NCBI GenBank assembly: GCA_002384765.1
Contig: DGBM01000110.1
Coordinates: 1-8,237 of the forward strand
Reading direction: 5' to 3'
DNA: 8,237 bases
Origin: Demequinaceae bacterium UBA4004
Lineage (GTDB): Bacteria > Actinomycetota > Actinomycetes > Actinomycetales > Demequinaceae
The position numbers were made by a program, and so were the translations under genes. Shown one piece after another: positions 1-6,336 of the stretch (its first letter is position 1; each line of letters starts with the position of its first letter). Below the pieces are notes generated by a model. It was not told where the DNA came from. It saw only the letters and a list, made by a program, of their open reading frames with translations, and did not search any database.

Positions 1-25
1 TTCTGGGCGTGCCGGTAGCGAGGTC
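1..25. repeat. Left arm of terminal inverted repeat
   Basis: These first 25 bases match the reverse complement of 8205-8229 at 23 of 25 positions, and the outermost 16 (TTCTGGGCGTGCCGGT) match exactly. The arm begins at the first base of the window, so its full extent is unknown. It lies just beyond the stop codon of the leftmost gene. It may be the edge of a mobile or invertible segment, a dispersed repeat that broke an assembly, or a remnant of repeat-protein coding sequence. Nothing in the window encodes a recombinase that would support mobility. Confidence 0.5.
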
Positions 26-30
26 CGCTG

Positions 31-1197
31 TCATTGCTCGGGTGAGTTGGGCGTTGTGATCGCGGCGCTGATGAGGGCAGCGGTGGGGTTGGTGGTGAGG
101 ACCTCGTAGGTGTAACCGGTGAGGGTGGCGGTGGCGGTGGCGCCGTCGTTGAATACGGCGTACACGGTGCAGCCGGCCTCTCCGAAGCTGAGGTCGACTG
201 CCCACTCGCCGGTGCCGTCCTCGTGGAGCGTGCGAGTGAACACGATCCTGTGCGTGTCGGTGCCGAACTCTAGGTGCGTGTACTGGGGCCACGGGTCGGA
301 TTGGGTGTTCGCGGAGACAGACCGGTTGGCCAGCGCGCTGACATTCAGTGGCTGCAGGTTCTGCGCGATCTCTTCACCGAAGTCGGCGAGGACGGTGTCC
401 CATAGTTCTTCGCCGAGCAGCTGGCGAATGCTGGCAAATTGGTGATCGACTTCGGTGCTCGTCATATCCCCGGTCTTTGTGGGCATGACGGTGGGGGCAT
501 CTGGCGTGGTGGTGATGTCGGTGAAGGTGTAGATGGTGATGGCTTGGTCCGGGGTGAGGCCGTAGACCGACGCGGCGGCACGCTCGAGGTCGTCGCGGTA
601 GTGCAGGGTGATGCGGTCTGCCCCATGCGGGGTCTGGATGAGGAGGCTGGTGTCGTTGTGGGCGGGGTCGGCCACGATGAGGAGCTCGTCGCCGCGGCGT
701 AGTGCCCAGCCGTCGGTGAGGCCGGTGACGGGTTGGCGCATCGGGTTGATGCCGTCGAGGCCGGCCACGAGCAGCGCGGAGATGGCGTGGACGTCGGTGC
801 GGTACGCGTTGTCCAGCGGTTCGTCGGGGCTGTGCTGCAGGTGCAGCCAGGCGGCGCATGCGGGGCAGGTGTCGTGGTGGGCGCCGGCGAGGATGGCGCG
901 GTGCGCGGCGGCGAGGTCGGTATCGCCGTCGCTGGCAAGCAGGAACGCCTCGGACGGGTGTCCCTCGTCTGACCATAGGAGCGCGATCTGGTCGAGGGTG
1001 CGGTGGTTGTTCGCGGCGACGCGTGCCGCGGTGAGGTCGTCGAAGCCGGCCGCGAGCCCGCCGGCGAGGGTGAGGTCGCTGATGCCGTTCAGGTCCTCGA
1101 TGGTGGGCGCGGTCAGGTAGAGGCGGCGCATTTGGTCGAGGGCTGCGGTGTACGGGTCGTTGGACGGGTCGCGGTGGGGGTGCTGGTGCTCTGTCAT
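31..1197 (-). CDS. Hypothetical protein, 388 aa, CPAC motif
   Basis: I do not recognise this protein. It appears to have at least two parts. The N-terminal third is helical and Ala/Asp/His-rich, with HHDTCPAC at residues 107-114, a possible metal-binding cluster. Residues about 160-225 look like an alpha/beta domain (strand-like ELLIVADP and RITLHY). The C-terminal part from about 250 has strand-rich stretches (HRIVFTRTL, EWAVDLSF, CTVYAVF). A Thr/Pro-rich linker at 228-245 separates the halves. No signal peptide or membrane segment is seen, so it is probably cytoplasmic. It starts 47 bases after the stop of the sigma-like gene, so it is probably the last gene of that operon. The Shine-Dalgarno site before the ATG is weak, which fits translation from a polycistronic message. 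The third-position GC bias in this frame supports real coding. Confidence 0.8.
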   Translation of the reverse strand: MTEHQHPHRDPSNDPYTAALDQMRRLYLTAPTIEDLNGISDLTLAGGLAAGFDDLTAARVAANNHRTLDQIALLWSDEGHPSEAFLLASDGDTDLAAAHRAILAGAHHDTCPACAAWLHLQHSPDEPLDNAYRTDVHAISALLVAGLDGINPMRQPVTGLTDGWALRRGDELLIVADPAHNDTSLLIQTPHGADRITLHYRDDLERAAASVYGLTPDQAITIYTFTDITTTPDAPTVMPTKTGDMTSTEVDHQFASIRQLLGEELWDTVLADFGEEIAQNLQPLNVSALANRSVSANTQSDPWPQYTHLEFGTDTHRIVFTRTLHEDGTGEWAVDLSFGEAGCTVYAVFNDGATATATLTGYTYEVLTTNPTAALISAAITTPNSPEQ

Positions 1198-1220
1198 GGA
1201 CGGGTCACTTCTTTGGTGGG

Positions 1221-1235
1221 GGTGCCGGGGGCACC
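1221..1235 (-). other. Small stem-loop between sigma-like and 388-aa genes
   Basis: GGTGCC and GGCACC form a 6-bp perfect stem with a 3-base loop in the 50-base gap between the two minus-strand genes. It has no T tract. It may tune expression of the downstream gene or may be chance in such GC-rich DNA. Confidence 0.25.
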
Positions 1236-1247
1236 GGTGATGGTGGT

Positions 1248-2573
1248 CTAGAGCGCGGCGGCGGCGCGGTGCCGGTAGTGGGCGAGGGCGCGGTGGAACT
1301 GGTCCGTGTCGGTCAGCGGGTGCGGACAGATCAGCCTCGGGCCGAGGCCGTCGACCGGGAACGGGACCTCGGTGGTCTCGAGCGGCTGGCTTACCTGCTT
1401 GCCGCGGCGGCGGGTGAGTGCTCCTTCAAGCGCGTCGCGGTCGTGCGCGGGGAGCTCGACGCGGGCCGCGTTCAGGCATGCTGCGACGGTCTCGCCGCGG
1501 ACGACGTGCTGGTAGGTGATGCCGGGGGCCTGCTGCAGCAGGAAGTACGCGAACCGCAACCGGTCGCTGACCTCGCTGACGTCGGAGGCCGCGGCCTGCG
1601 GGGATGCCCCGACCTTGCCCGCGAGATCTTTACCGCGCAGTGGTGGGTAGACCGGTTCGCGGCCTTGGAAGTTGGCCGCGAGCCACCGTTCCACTCTGGT
1701 GCGGGTGCTCCAGAAGGCGCGGTCGGTCCACCGCGCGTGGAGCATGGCCCGCAGGATGGTTGACAGGACCCGCGCGCTGACGTCCTCGTCGAGGTGTGCG
1801 TCCATGCCGGTCGCGGGGGTGGTCCCGAGCGCGAGGCTGTTGGTCTCCGCGTCCTCGTCGCTGCCGTAGCTAGTCGATGTGCCGTGGCCCTTTTTCGTCC
1901 GCAGCTCGTACAGGTCGATGTACTTGTTGGTAAGGACGCGTCTGGCGTACGTCGTGGGGGAGTCGATGGTGTCGCGGCGGCGGTAGATGGTCAGGATCGT
2001 TTCTGCCACGAGGTCCTCCACGTCGTGCCGTGGACTGGGTTGACTACGGCACAGGGACCACGCCTGCCGGCGCAGTGCAGGCTCCGCGTCCACGCGCCAC
2101 GCCTCGAACTCCAGCCAGGTCTGTAGGACGCGGAGGGTTTGTTGTTCGGCCGGGACGGGGATGGCGGGGTCGTGGATGAGCTTGGCGGTCTCGGCGGCCT
2201 GTTCGGCGCGCGCGAGCGTGTTCGACACGAGCCGCTCCGCGGCGTCGCGGTCACCGCCGCGGAGGTCTTCCGCGGCGGTGAGCAGCTGCTCGCGTAGCCC
2301 GCCGGTGAGGTCCCGTGCGACTCGCCGGTTCAGCTCTGCGCCGCGGCGGGTGACCTCGCGGAGCCACACCGGGTCGGTAGTGACGCGGGACGGCTGCTGG
2401 TGCGGGTAGCGTGCGCGCATGTCGACGACGAGGGCCGCAGCTTCTGCGGTGCAGTGGTCATGCGGTAGCCCGGTGGCCTGCATCAGCAGGACCGCGACGG
2501 TCCGCAGCAGGTCGACCTCGCCGCCGCCGCCGTTGGTGTGAGGTTCGGTGTCGGGCGTGGGGGTAGTGGTCAT
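1248..2573 (-). CDS. Sigma-70-family-like regulator, 441 aa
   Basis: Likely an RNA polymerase sigma factor of the ECF type, or a close relative, with long extra segments. Residues about 164-229 read as sigma region 2: a helical start (LRRQAWSLCRS), the acidic DVEDLVAETIL signature at 184-194, then YRRRDTIDSPTTYARRVLTNK and a basic end. A second DNA-binding candidate lies at about 313-340: KDLAGKVGASPQAAASDV with a following RLR resembles the region-4 helix-turn-helix. The 160-residue N-terminal part is mostly helical, and the C-terminal 70 residues contain a basic patch (TRRRGK) and are not recognised. At 441 aa it is far longer than the roughly 170-200 aa of a simple ECF factor. The start at 2573 is chosen for the GGGGAG site six bases upstream; an in-frame ATG at 2654 has no such site. 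It lies in the membrane protein/zinc ribbon group driven by the 3719-3745 motif, implying autoregulation. The loss of sigma activity in favour of another role cannot be excluded. Confidence 0.75.
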   Translation of the reverse strand: MTTTPTPDTEPHTNGGGGEVDLLRTVAVLLMQATGLPHDHCTAEAAALVVDMRARYPHQQPSRVTTDPVWLREVTRRGAELNRRVARDLTGGLREQLLTAAEDLRGGDRDAAERLVSNTLARAEQAAETAKLIHDPAIPVPAEQQTLRVLQTWLEFEAWRVDAEPALRRQAWSLCRSQPSPRHDVEDLVAETILTIYRRRDTIDSPTTYARRVLTNKYIDLYELRTKKGHGTSTSYGSDEDAETNSLALGTTPATGMDAHLDEDVSARVLSTILRAMLHARWTDRAFWSTRTRVERWLAANFQGREPVYPPLRGKDLAGKVGASPQAAASDVSEVSDRLRFAYFLLQQAPGITYQHVVRGETVAACLNAARVELPAHDRDALEGALTRRRGKQVSQPLETTEVPFPVDGLGPRLICPHPLTDTDQFHRALAHYRHRAAAAL

Positions 2574-2676
2574 GCGTGGCTCCCCACTGCTACATGGGAC
2601 GAGTGATGCCGCGGGCGGCCTGCCGAGGAAGTGCTGGGTGGTGCTGGTCGTCATCGGTCGTGCCTGTGATCGTAGG

Positions 2677-2841
2677 TCAACGGGGTGATCCAGTCATGGG
2701 CGTGGCTCGGCAGATCAATCCGTAGCTGCAGTCGGTGCACACCCACCGGTGGCTGCTGCAGGACATGCATTTGCGCAGCTGCGCCAGGCAGCGCGGGCAC
2801 ACGAGGGTGCCCGCGCTGCCGAGCATGGGGCGGCTGCTCAC
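2677..2841 (-). CDS. Small zinc-ribbon protein, 54 aa
   Basis: A short cysteine-rich protein with C15-x2-C18, C25-x2-C28, C35-x2-C38 and a lone C44. This matches zinc-ribbon or double zinc-knuckle small proteins, which act by binding protein or nucleic acid; the partner is unknown. The GTG start overlaps the stop of the membrane-protein gene (GTGA), a classic sign of translational coupling. An in-frame ATG at 2826 is an alternative start that would remove five residues and keep all cysteines. The upstream extension to 2919 is an Arg-rich reading inside the membrane-protein gene and is rejected. The tight coupling suggests that the protein works with the membrane protein, perhaps as a cytoplasmic adaptor towards the sigma-like protein; that part is inference. 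Confidence 0.7.
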   Translation of the reverse strand: MSSRPMLGSAGTLVCPRCLAQLRKCMSCSSHRWVCTDCSYGLICRATPMTGSPR

Positions 2842-3656
2842 GACCGCGCCCCGGCGGTGTCGATGTGCTCGACGTGCGGCGCGCGGCCGAGGCCGACCGC
2901 GGACGGGTCGCCGGAGCACTCGATGATGCGCTGGCGCGCGTGCTGCCGCAGCTCGGTGCCGCGGTGGGTGTTGTTGTGGTACTGGTTGGTCAGGTCCTCG
3001 CCGATCATCTTCTCCTTGAGGCCCTGTACCGCGGCCTGGTACTGGTTACGCACGAGCTCGGCCTCGGCCGGGACCAGTTCGTCGTGGACGACGTCGGCCT
3101 GCTTGCCGGAGCGGTTAGCGGCCCACAGGTCCGGCTGCCAGATGTTGCGCGTGTCGACGATGACCGCGACCCCGACTAGCACGAACACGGCGATCATGAC
3201 CCACGCCATCATGTGGTCGCGGGCGACCTCAGTGAGGTAGTCCTGCTCGGCGACGAACTTGACGCTGTCTGAGGCGTTCGGCGGCAGCTGCGATCGGGTC
3301 ATGTCCGCGGTGCGGTACCGCAGGGCGAACAGCACCACACCGAGCACGGCCCAGGCGGCGACCAGCGCCACCGCCGCGGCGCGTTTGCGTTCCACGATCG
3401 CGATCCCGGCGCTGAGCGCGGTACCGAAGCACAGCATACCGATCGTGATACCCAGCAGCCAGCTGATCACCTCGTTGCCGCTGAAGTGATCCAGCACCGC
3501 CTTCATCATCAGCACGTCCGCGATCGATCCCGCGAACGCGACCACCATCACGAACCACAGCACCAGCGGCGTGCGGCGGTCGGAACGCACCGCCTCGTCT
3601 GTGCCGGGTGGCGCTGCGGCCGTGTCGGTCGTGACGAGGTCTTGGTTCTCGTTCAT
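2838..3656 (-). CDS. Four-TM integral membrane protein, 272 aa
   Basis: An inner-membrane protein with four predicted helices at about residues 30-50, 64-88, 93-113 and 149-168. A roughly 35-residue polar segment between TM3 and TM4 may be the outward-facing loop. The N-terminal 28 residues are polar. The C-terminal 100 residues are hydrophilic, helical and charged, and would be cytoplasmic together with the N-terminus by the positive-inside pattern (RR at 27-28, ERKR at 89-92, TR after TM4). I do not recognise a family. Its ATG is preceded by an excellent GGGAGGAGG site. It is the first gene after the ECF-like promoter at 3719-3745 and is coupled to the zinc-ribbon gene by a 4-base overlap. 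Its position ahead of a sigma-like gene makes a sensor or anti-sigma role plausible, but no known anti-sigma domain is visible. Confidence 0.85.
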   Translation of the reverse strand: MNENQDLVTTDTAAAPPGTDEAVRSDRRTPLVLWFVMVVAFAGSIADVLMMKAVLDHFSGNEVISWLLGITIGMLCFGTALSAGIAIVERKRAAAVALVAAWAVLGVVLFALRYRTADMTRSQLPPNASDSVKFVAEQDYLTEVARDHMMAWVMIAVFVLVGVAVIVDTRNIWQPDLWAANRSGKQADVVHDELVPAEAELVRNQYQAAVQGLKEKMIGEDLTNQYHNNTHRGTELRQHARQRIIECSGDPSAVGLGRAPHVEHIDTAGARS

Positions 3657-3718
3657 CCGGCCTCCTCCCTCTGTATTTCGTCTTGCGCGACACCGGAACT
3701 GGTGCCGCTACAGGTACA

Positions 3719-3745
3719 GACGGTCGCGGTGTGTGGAATGAAACA
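3719..3745 (-). promoter_or_regulatory. ECF-type promoter A (membrane/sigma operon)
   Basis: Read on the minus strand, TGTTTCA is followed by exactly 16 bases and then CGTC. The -35 neighbourhood TGTTTCATTCC is identical over 11 bases to the one at 6238. It lies 62 bases upstream of the membrane-protein ATG and just after the stem-loop at 3775-3808. It shares sequence and spacing with three other sites in the window. The assignment is by pattern only; no transcription start is known. Confidence 0.65.
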
Positions 3746-3774
3746 GGCAGTCCGCGCTGCGGACAGCCGCCAGG

Positions 3775-3808
3775 CGCCACCCATCCGCAGGGCGGCGGAT
3801 GGGTGGCG
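3775..3808 (-). terminator. Stem-loop terminator after the 365-aa gene
   Basis: CGCCACCCATCCGC and its exact complement form a 14-bp stem with a 6-base loop, starting one base after the TAG stop of the 365-aa gene. There is no T tract, as is usual for actinobacterial intrinsic terminators. It separates that gene from promoter A and so marks the end of its transcription unit. Confidence 0.75.
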
Positions 3809-3809
3809 G

Positions 3810-4907
3810 CTAGGTGGCGTTGCGCATCCGGTAGTCGTCGTGCACGCCGACGTGGCTGAGTTCGATCTCGCCGGTGGGTAGCAGCCAGTACGAGAGGCGG
3901 GGCGCGGCGGGGGTGGCATTACGGATGTAGCAGCGCATCGCGCGCGCTTGGTCGCGCGTGCGGATGCGGCGGTCGGTGCCGTTGGGGGTGGCATCGTGTG
4001 GTTGCCGTCGGGGCGCCCGTTGGGTCGGGTCGCTGGCTGCGCCGGTGCACACGTCCACGATCGCGTCGATGACGTCGACGCGGTTGGCTGGTCCGCCGTT
4101 GCCGTTTGGGACGGTCTGCAGGAACGCGTCGGGCAGCCCGGGTGGGGCCAGGGACAGGTGCGGCTCGCTCGCGCGGCGGCCGATCCAGTGCATCACGATC
4201 TCTTCCTGCAGGCGCGTGCGCGGGTCACCATCCTGCCCGTCGGAGCTGGGTGTGGTGGTCGCGTTGAGGGCGCGCGCGGTCTGCAGCCGCGCGACCTCTT
4301 TCGTGAGGCGGGTGATCTTCTTGTTGAGCTTGCGTAGCTCGGCATGTTGCTGCTCGGTGCGTAGGTAGAGCGTCAGCAGTGCCTGGTCCTTGACCGTTGC
4401 CGGGTCCATGTTGACCGCGAGGACGCCGGCCGGGGTCCGGATCGTGCGAGTGTGCTCGGTGCAGGTGCGCCTCAGCCACTGACGCGGGTCCTCGACGGGA
4501 GCCTGCCATCCGGGGCCGCGCGGGCCGTCGGTCCGCGCCATCGTGGTGGGGGAGTACGACGGGTGCGCCGCGGTGCGCGAGTGCGGGCGGTCCCACAGCA
4601 CCAGGCGCATCCCGCCGGGCTCGAGGTAGAGGTACGCGGCGGCCGCGCGCCACGCCGACAGCGCCTCGGCGCGGATAGCGACGACACGTCCCACCGCCGC
4701 GCCGGCCAGCTCGGCGGCCTCGGACGGGTCCAGGGGCCAGGATCCGGCCTCGCCGCCGGGTGCCTCCGCCAGCAGCAGCACATTGCGTTGGTCGGCGCCG
4801 AGCCCGTCACGGACCGCCGTGAACCGGTCCGGGTCGCTGCCGGCGTTCACGTACTCGACTGCAGTAGCGGCGCGTCTAGCGAGCCGGGCCTCACGCTTGT
4901 TCACCAC
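3810..4907 (-). CDS. Hypothetical protein with zipper-like coiled coil, 365 aa
   Basis: No family is recognised. The N-terminus is basic (NKREARLARRA). An Ala-rich alpha/beta-looking region covers residues about 30-105. A Pro/Gly-rich stretch spans about 110-145. Residues about 183-213 form a strong heptad-patterned helix (ELRKLNKKITRLTKEVARLQ), suggesting dimerisation. The C-terminal third has a helical segment, then an Arg-rich linker, then a short strand-rich end (LSYWLLPTGEIELSHVGV). The charged helix and basic flanks would suit a DNA-binding or scaffold protein, but no helix-turn-helix is clear. The GTG start is chosen because AAAAAGGGG precedes it by six bases. The ATG at 5009 would read through a GC hairpin and promoter C, and its AGG touches the start codon. 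The second GTG at 4904 is equally possible. It is the only transcription unit here without the shared promoter motif. Confidence 0.75.
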   Translation of the reverse strand: MVNKREARLARRAATAVEYVNAGSDPDRFTAVRDGLGADQRNVLLLAEAPGGEAGSWPLDPSEAAELAGAAVGRVVAIRAEALSAWRAAAAYLYLEPGGMRLVLWDRPHSRTAAHPSYSPTTMARTDGPRGPGWQAPVEDPRQWLRRTCTEHTRTIRTPAGVLAVNMDPATVKDQALLTLYLRTEQQHAELRKLNKKITRLTKEVARLQTARALNATTTPSSDGQDGDPRTRLQEEIVMHWIGRRASEPHLSLAPPGLPDAFLQTVPNGNGGPANRVDVIDAIVDVCTGAASDPTQRAPRRQPHDATPNGTDRRIRTRDQARAMRCYIRNATPAAPRLSYWLLPTGEIELSHVGVHDDYRMRNAT

Positions 4908-4938
4908 GACGAACCCCTTTTTACTTCTGCTCCTGTGG

Positions 4939-4976
4939 GCCGCGGCACGCCGCCCCGGGCGGGGGGCGTGCGCGGC
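4939..4976. other. GC-rich imperfect inverted repeat in divergent region
   Basis: GCCGCGGCACGCC pairs with GGCGTGCGCGGC, with one bulged base, around a loop that is itself GC-paired. It would form a very stable hairpin in the leader of the minus-strand 365-aa gene, ending about 30 bases before its start, and it lies upstream of promoter C on the other strand. Possible roles are an operator, a leader structure, or a barrier to read-through. None can be proven from the sequence. Confidence 0.4.
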
Positions 4977-4981
4977 TGGGC

Positions 4982-4991
4982 CCACCGGTGG
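4982..4991. promoter_or_regulatory. Palindrome CCACCGGTGG, possible operator
   Basis: A perfect 10-bp palindrome 10 bases upstream of the -35 element of promoter C. Its position would suit binding of a dimeric regulator at the divergent promoters. It is short and could be chance in GC-rich DNA. Confidence 0.25.
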
Positions 4992-5001
4992 TAGGCCAGG
5001 T

Positions 5002-5028
5002 CGTTTCATCCTCGCGTGCTGCGACGTC
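5002..5028 (+). promoter_or_regulatory. ECF-type promoter C (244-aa gene)
   Basis: CGTTTCA, 16 bases, CGTC. It keeps the TTTCATC core and the exact spacing of the other three sites, differing in the first base of the -35. It lies 68 bases upstream of the ATG of the 244-aa gene in the correct orientation. Confidence 0.6.
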
Positions 5029-5037
5029 TACATGGTT

Positions 5038-5059
5038 AGCACCACCACAACCTGGTGCT
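5038..5059 (+). promoter_or_regulatory. Leader stem-loop downstream of promoter C
   Basis: AGCACCA and TGGTGCT form a perfect 7-bp stem with an 8-base loop; a U-G and a U-A pair could extend it to 9 bp in RNA. It starts about 10 bases after the CGTC element, so it would fall at the very 5' end of the transcript. It may protect the message or serve as an operator at the start site. Confidence 0.45.
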
Positions 5060-5096
5060 GAGGCAGGACCAATGTTGAGGAAGGAACTCGTTCATC

Positions 5097-5831
5097 ATGA
5101 CCACCGACACGACCACGCCCGCGCGGGCCCCCAGCGTGCACCCGCCGCACGCCGCGCACCCCGCGATCAAGTACCGCCGCGTCACCCAGCTCGTCGACGT
5201 GTTCGCGGGTTGGCGCGACCGGCCCCGCGGGCAGTACCGCCGCCACCTCGCCCAGACGCTCACCGACACGGCGCGCATTCCGGCCGACACGGCGTGGCTG
5301 GACCGGTTGCAGCAGGAGTACCTCAGCGCCCTGGAGTCCGCGCGCGTCGACCACGCCGCGATCGCCGGGGCGCTGGCCACGCAGCGGGCCGCCGCCCAGG
5401 TCGCGCTGGCGAACGCGCAGAGCCAGCTCGCCGACGCGCTCGAAGCCCACGCGACGGTCCTGGACACCGGTCCCGGCGACGCGTCCGCGGCCAGCGTCGG
5501 GGAGACATTCCAGAGCCCCGAGGAGATCGCCAGCGCCCGCGCCCGCGCGCACGCCACGCGCGTCGCGGCCACCAACAGCCGCATCCACGCCCTGACCGCA
5601 GCAATCGACGACCACCAGAACGCGATCGCGCGGCTGAGCAGCGAGCTCGAACAGCGCTGGATCAGCCTCGTGATCGAGGCCGCCGCGATCACGGCGTACT
5701 ACAACCGCCGCGGCGCCACCTACACCCGCAAGCTCGACGTACGCCGCCGGCGCATCATCCACACCCCGCCCACCAACACCACCCCGGCCTGGAGCACCCA
5801 GCCCAACCCGTGGAACACCACCACACGCTGA
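5097..5831 (+). CDS. Helical coiled-coil protein, 244 aa
   Basis: No family is recognised. After a Thr/Pro/His-rich, probably disordered start, residues about 30-60 are basic and helical. Residues about 66-120 and 141-200 are long Ala/Leu/Gln-rich helices with coiled-coil character (LQQEYLSALESARVDHAAI, HQNAIARLSSELEQR), joined by a Gly/Ser-rich turn at 124-140. A basic patch (KLDVRRRR) and a Thr/Pro/Asn-rich tail end it. No membrane segment is seen. It may be a structural or scaffold protein forming a helical hairpin. The ATG follows GAGGAAGGA by about 11 bases. It is the first gene after promoter C, and the 40-aa zinc-ribbon gene follows. The 216-aa protein downstream is also mainly helical with a disordered tail, so the two may be partners. 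Confidence 0.8.
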   Translation: MTTDTTTPARAPSVHPPHAAHPAIKYRRVTQLVDVFAGWRDRPRGQYRRHLAQTLTDTARIPADTAWLDRLQQEYLSALESARVDHAAIAGALATQRAAAQVALANAQSQLADALEAHATVLDTGPGDASAASVGETFQSPEEIASARARAHATRVAATNSRIHALTAAIDDHQNAIARLSSELEQRWISLVIEAAAITAYYNRRGATYTRKLDVRRRRIIHTPPTNTTPAWSTQPNPWNTTTR

Positions 5832-5846
5832 GCCGGGGCACCACCA

Positions 5847-5860
5847 CGCCGGAAACGGCG
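5847..5860 (+). other. Short stem with GAAA tetraloop
   Basis: CGCCG-GAAA-CGGCG, a 5-bp GC stem closed by a GNRA tetraloop, 15 bases after the stop of the 244-aa gene. It may be a weak attenuator or an RNA-stabilising hairpin between this gene and the zinc-ribbon gene. Confidence 0.35.
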
Positions 5861-5945
5861 GGGCCAAAACCGCAACACACCGGTCCTCGCGTCCCCGGCC
5901 CGACCCTCACCAAGCAGCACCGCGTACCAAAAGGAGGTGACCCAC

Positions 5946-6068
5946 ATGATCAGCATCCCGACTGCCATCGCCCGCATGGCGATGTACGTCTGCCGCGGCT
6001 GCGGCACCGAGATCGCCTACCCGGCACGATTCCGCAAGTGCCCTGTCTGCGGCATCCGACTCAACTAA
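5946..6068 (+). CDS. Small zinc-ribbon protein, 40 aa
   Basis: A 40-residue protein with C16-x2-C19, twelve residues, C32-x2-C35, the spacing of a minimal zinc ribbon (YVCRGCG...KCPVCG). Such mini-ribbons resemble rubredoxin-type or zinc-ribbon nucleic-acid and protein adaptors; the actual role is unknown. The start is very well supported: AAGGAGGTGA, a full match to the anti-Shine-Dalgarno, lies five bases before the ATG. Good coding-frame GC bias and a clean TAA stop support it. It lies 114 bases after the 244-aa gene with no copy of the ECF-like motif in between, so it is probably co-transcribed from promoter C, and it is followed by a strong terminator. It is the second tiny zinc ribbon in the window, though its sequence is not closely similar to the minus-strand one. 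Confidence 0.8.
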   Translation: MISIPTAIARMAMYVCRGCGTEIAYPARFRKCPVCGIRLN

Positions 6069-6139
6069 CCGAACCCCGCCCCACCAAACACACTCACCAC
6101 ACCCCGCGACAGGCGTCGCCCCGCAGAGCCGGGCCGCCC

Positions 6140-6187
6140 CGTTGGTGTGGAGGGCGCGAGCACCACGCCGCGCCCTCCACACCAACG
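6140..6187 (+). terminator. Strong stem-loop terminator, 19-bp perfect stem
   Basis: CGTTGGTGTGGAGGGCGCG and its exact complement form a 19-bp stem with a 10-base loop, 71 bases after the zinc-ribbon stop. No T tract follows, as in many actinobacterial terminators. It closes the promoter C unit and insulates promoter B, which begins 50 bases later. It also shows that the in-frame extension of the 216-aa gene to 6142 is not coding. Confidence 0.85.
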
Positions 6188-6237
6188 ATCCACGACAACG
6201 GCCCCACACGAGGCCGCATCGGCGAGGACACGGCGGT

Positions 6238-6264
6238 TGTTTCATTCCGCCCCTCATCACCGTC
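6238..6264 (+). promoter_or_regulatory. ECF-type promoter B (216-aa gene)
   Basis: TGTTTCA, 16 bases, CGTC, with the -35 region TGTTTCATTCC identical to promoter A over 11 bases and the -10 region CACCGTCCTAC identical to promoter D over 11 bases. It lies 72 bases upstream of the GTG start of the 216-aa gene. Confidence 0.7.
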
Positions 6265-6336
6265 CTACTACATGACCGGCCCACCACAGCACCACCGCGG
6301 ACCGACCCACCACCACCCACACGCGAGGAGCGCATC

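Noticed and set aside
374..976. 200-aa minus-strand Arg/Pro/His-rich frame within the 388-aa gene
   Set aside because: Shadow frame: low complexity, no start site and no coding-type base bias.
2574..2654. Longer start of the sigma-like protein (ATG at 2654)
   Set aside because: No Shine-Dalgarno before it, whereas 2573 has GGGGAG six bases upstream; it remains a possible alternative.
2574..2676. A fifth ECF-type promoter before the sigma-like gene (CGTCCCATGTAG on the minus strand)
   Set aside because: The CGTC is present but the bases at the -35 position (GGCAGGC) do not match the motif.
6142..6336. N-terminal extension of the 216-aa protein
   Set aside because: It would cross the terminator stem-loop and promoter B; the GTG at 6337 has a GAGGAG site at ideal distance.
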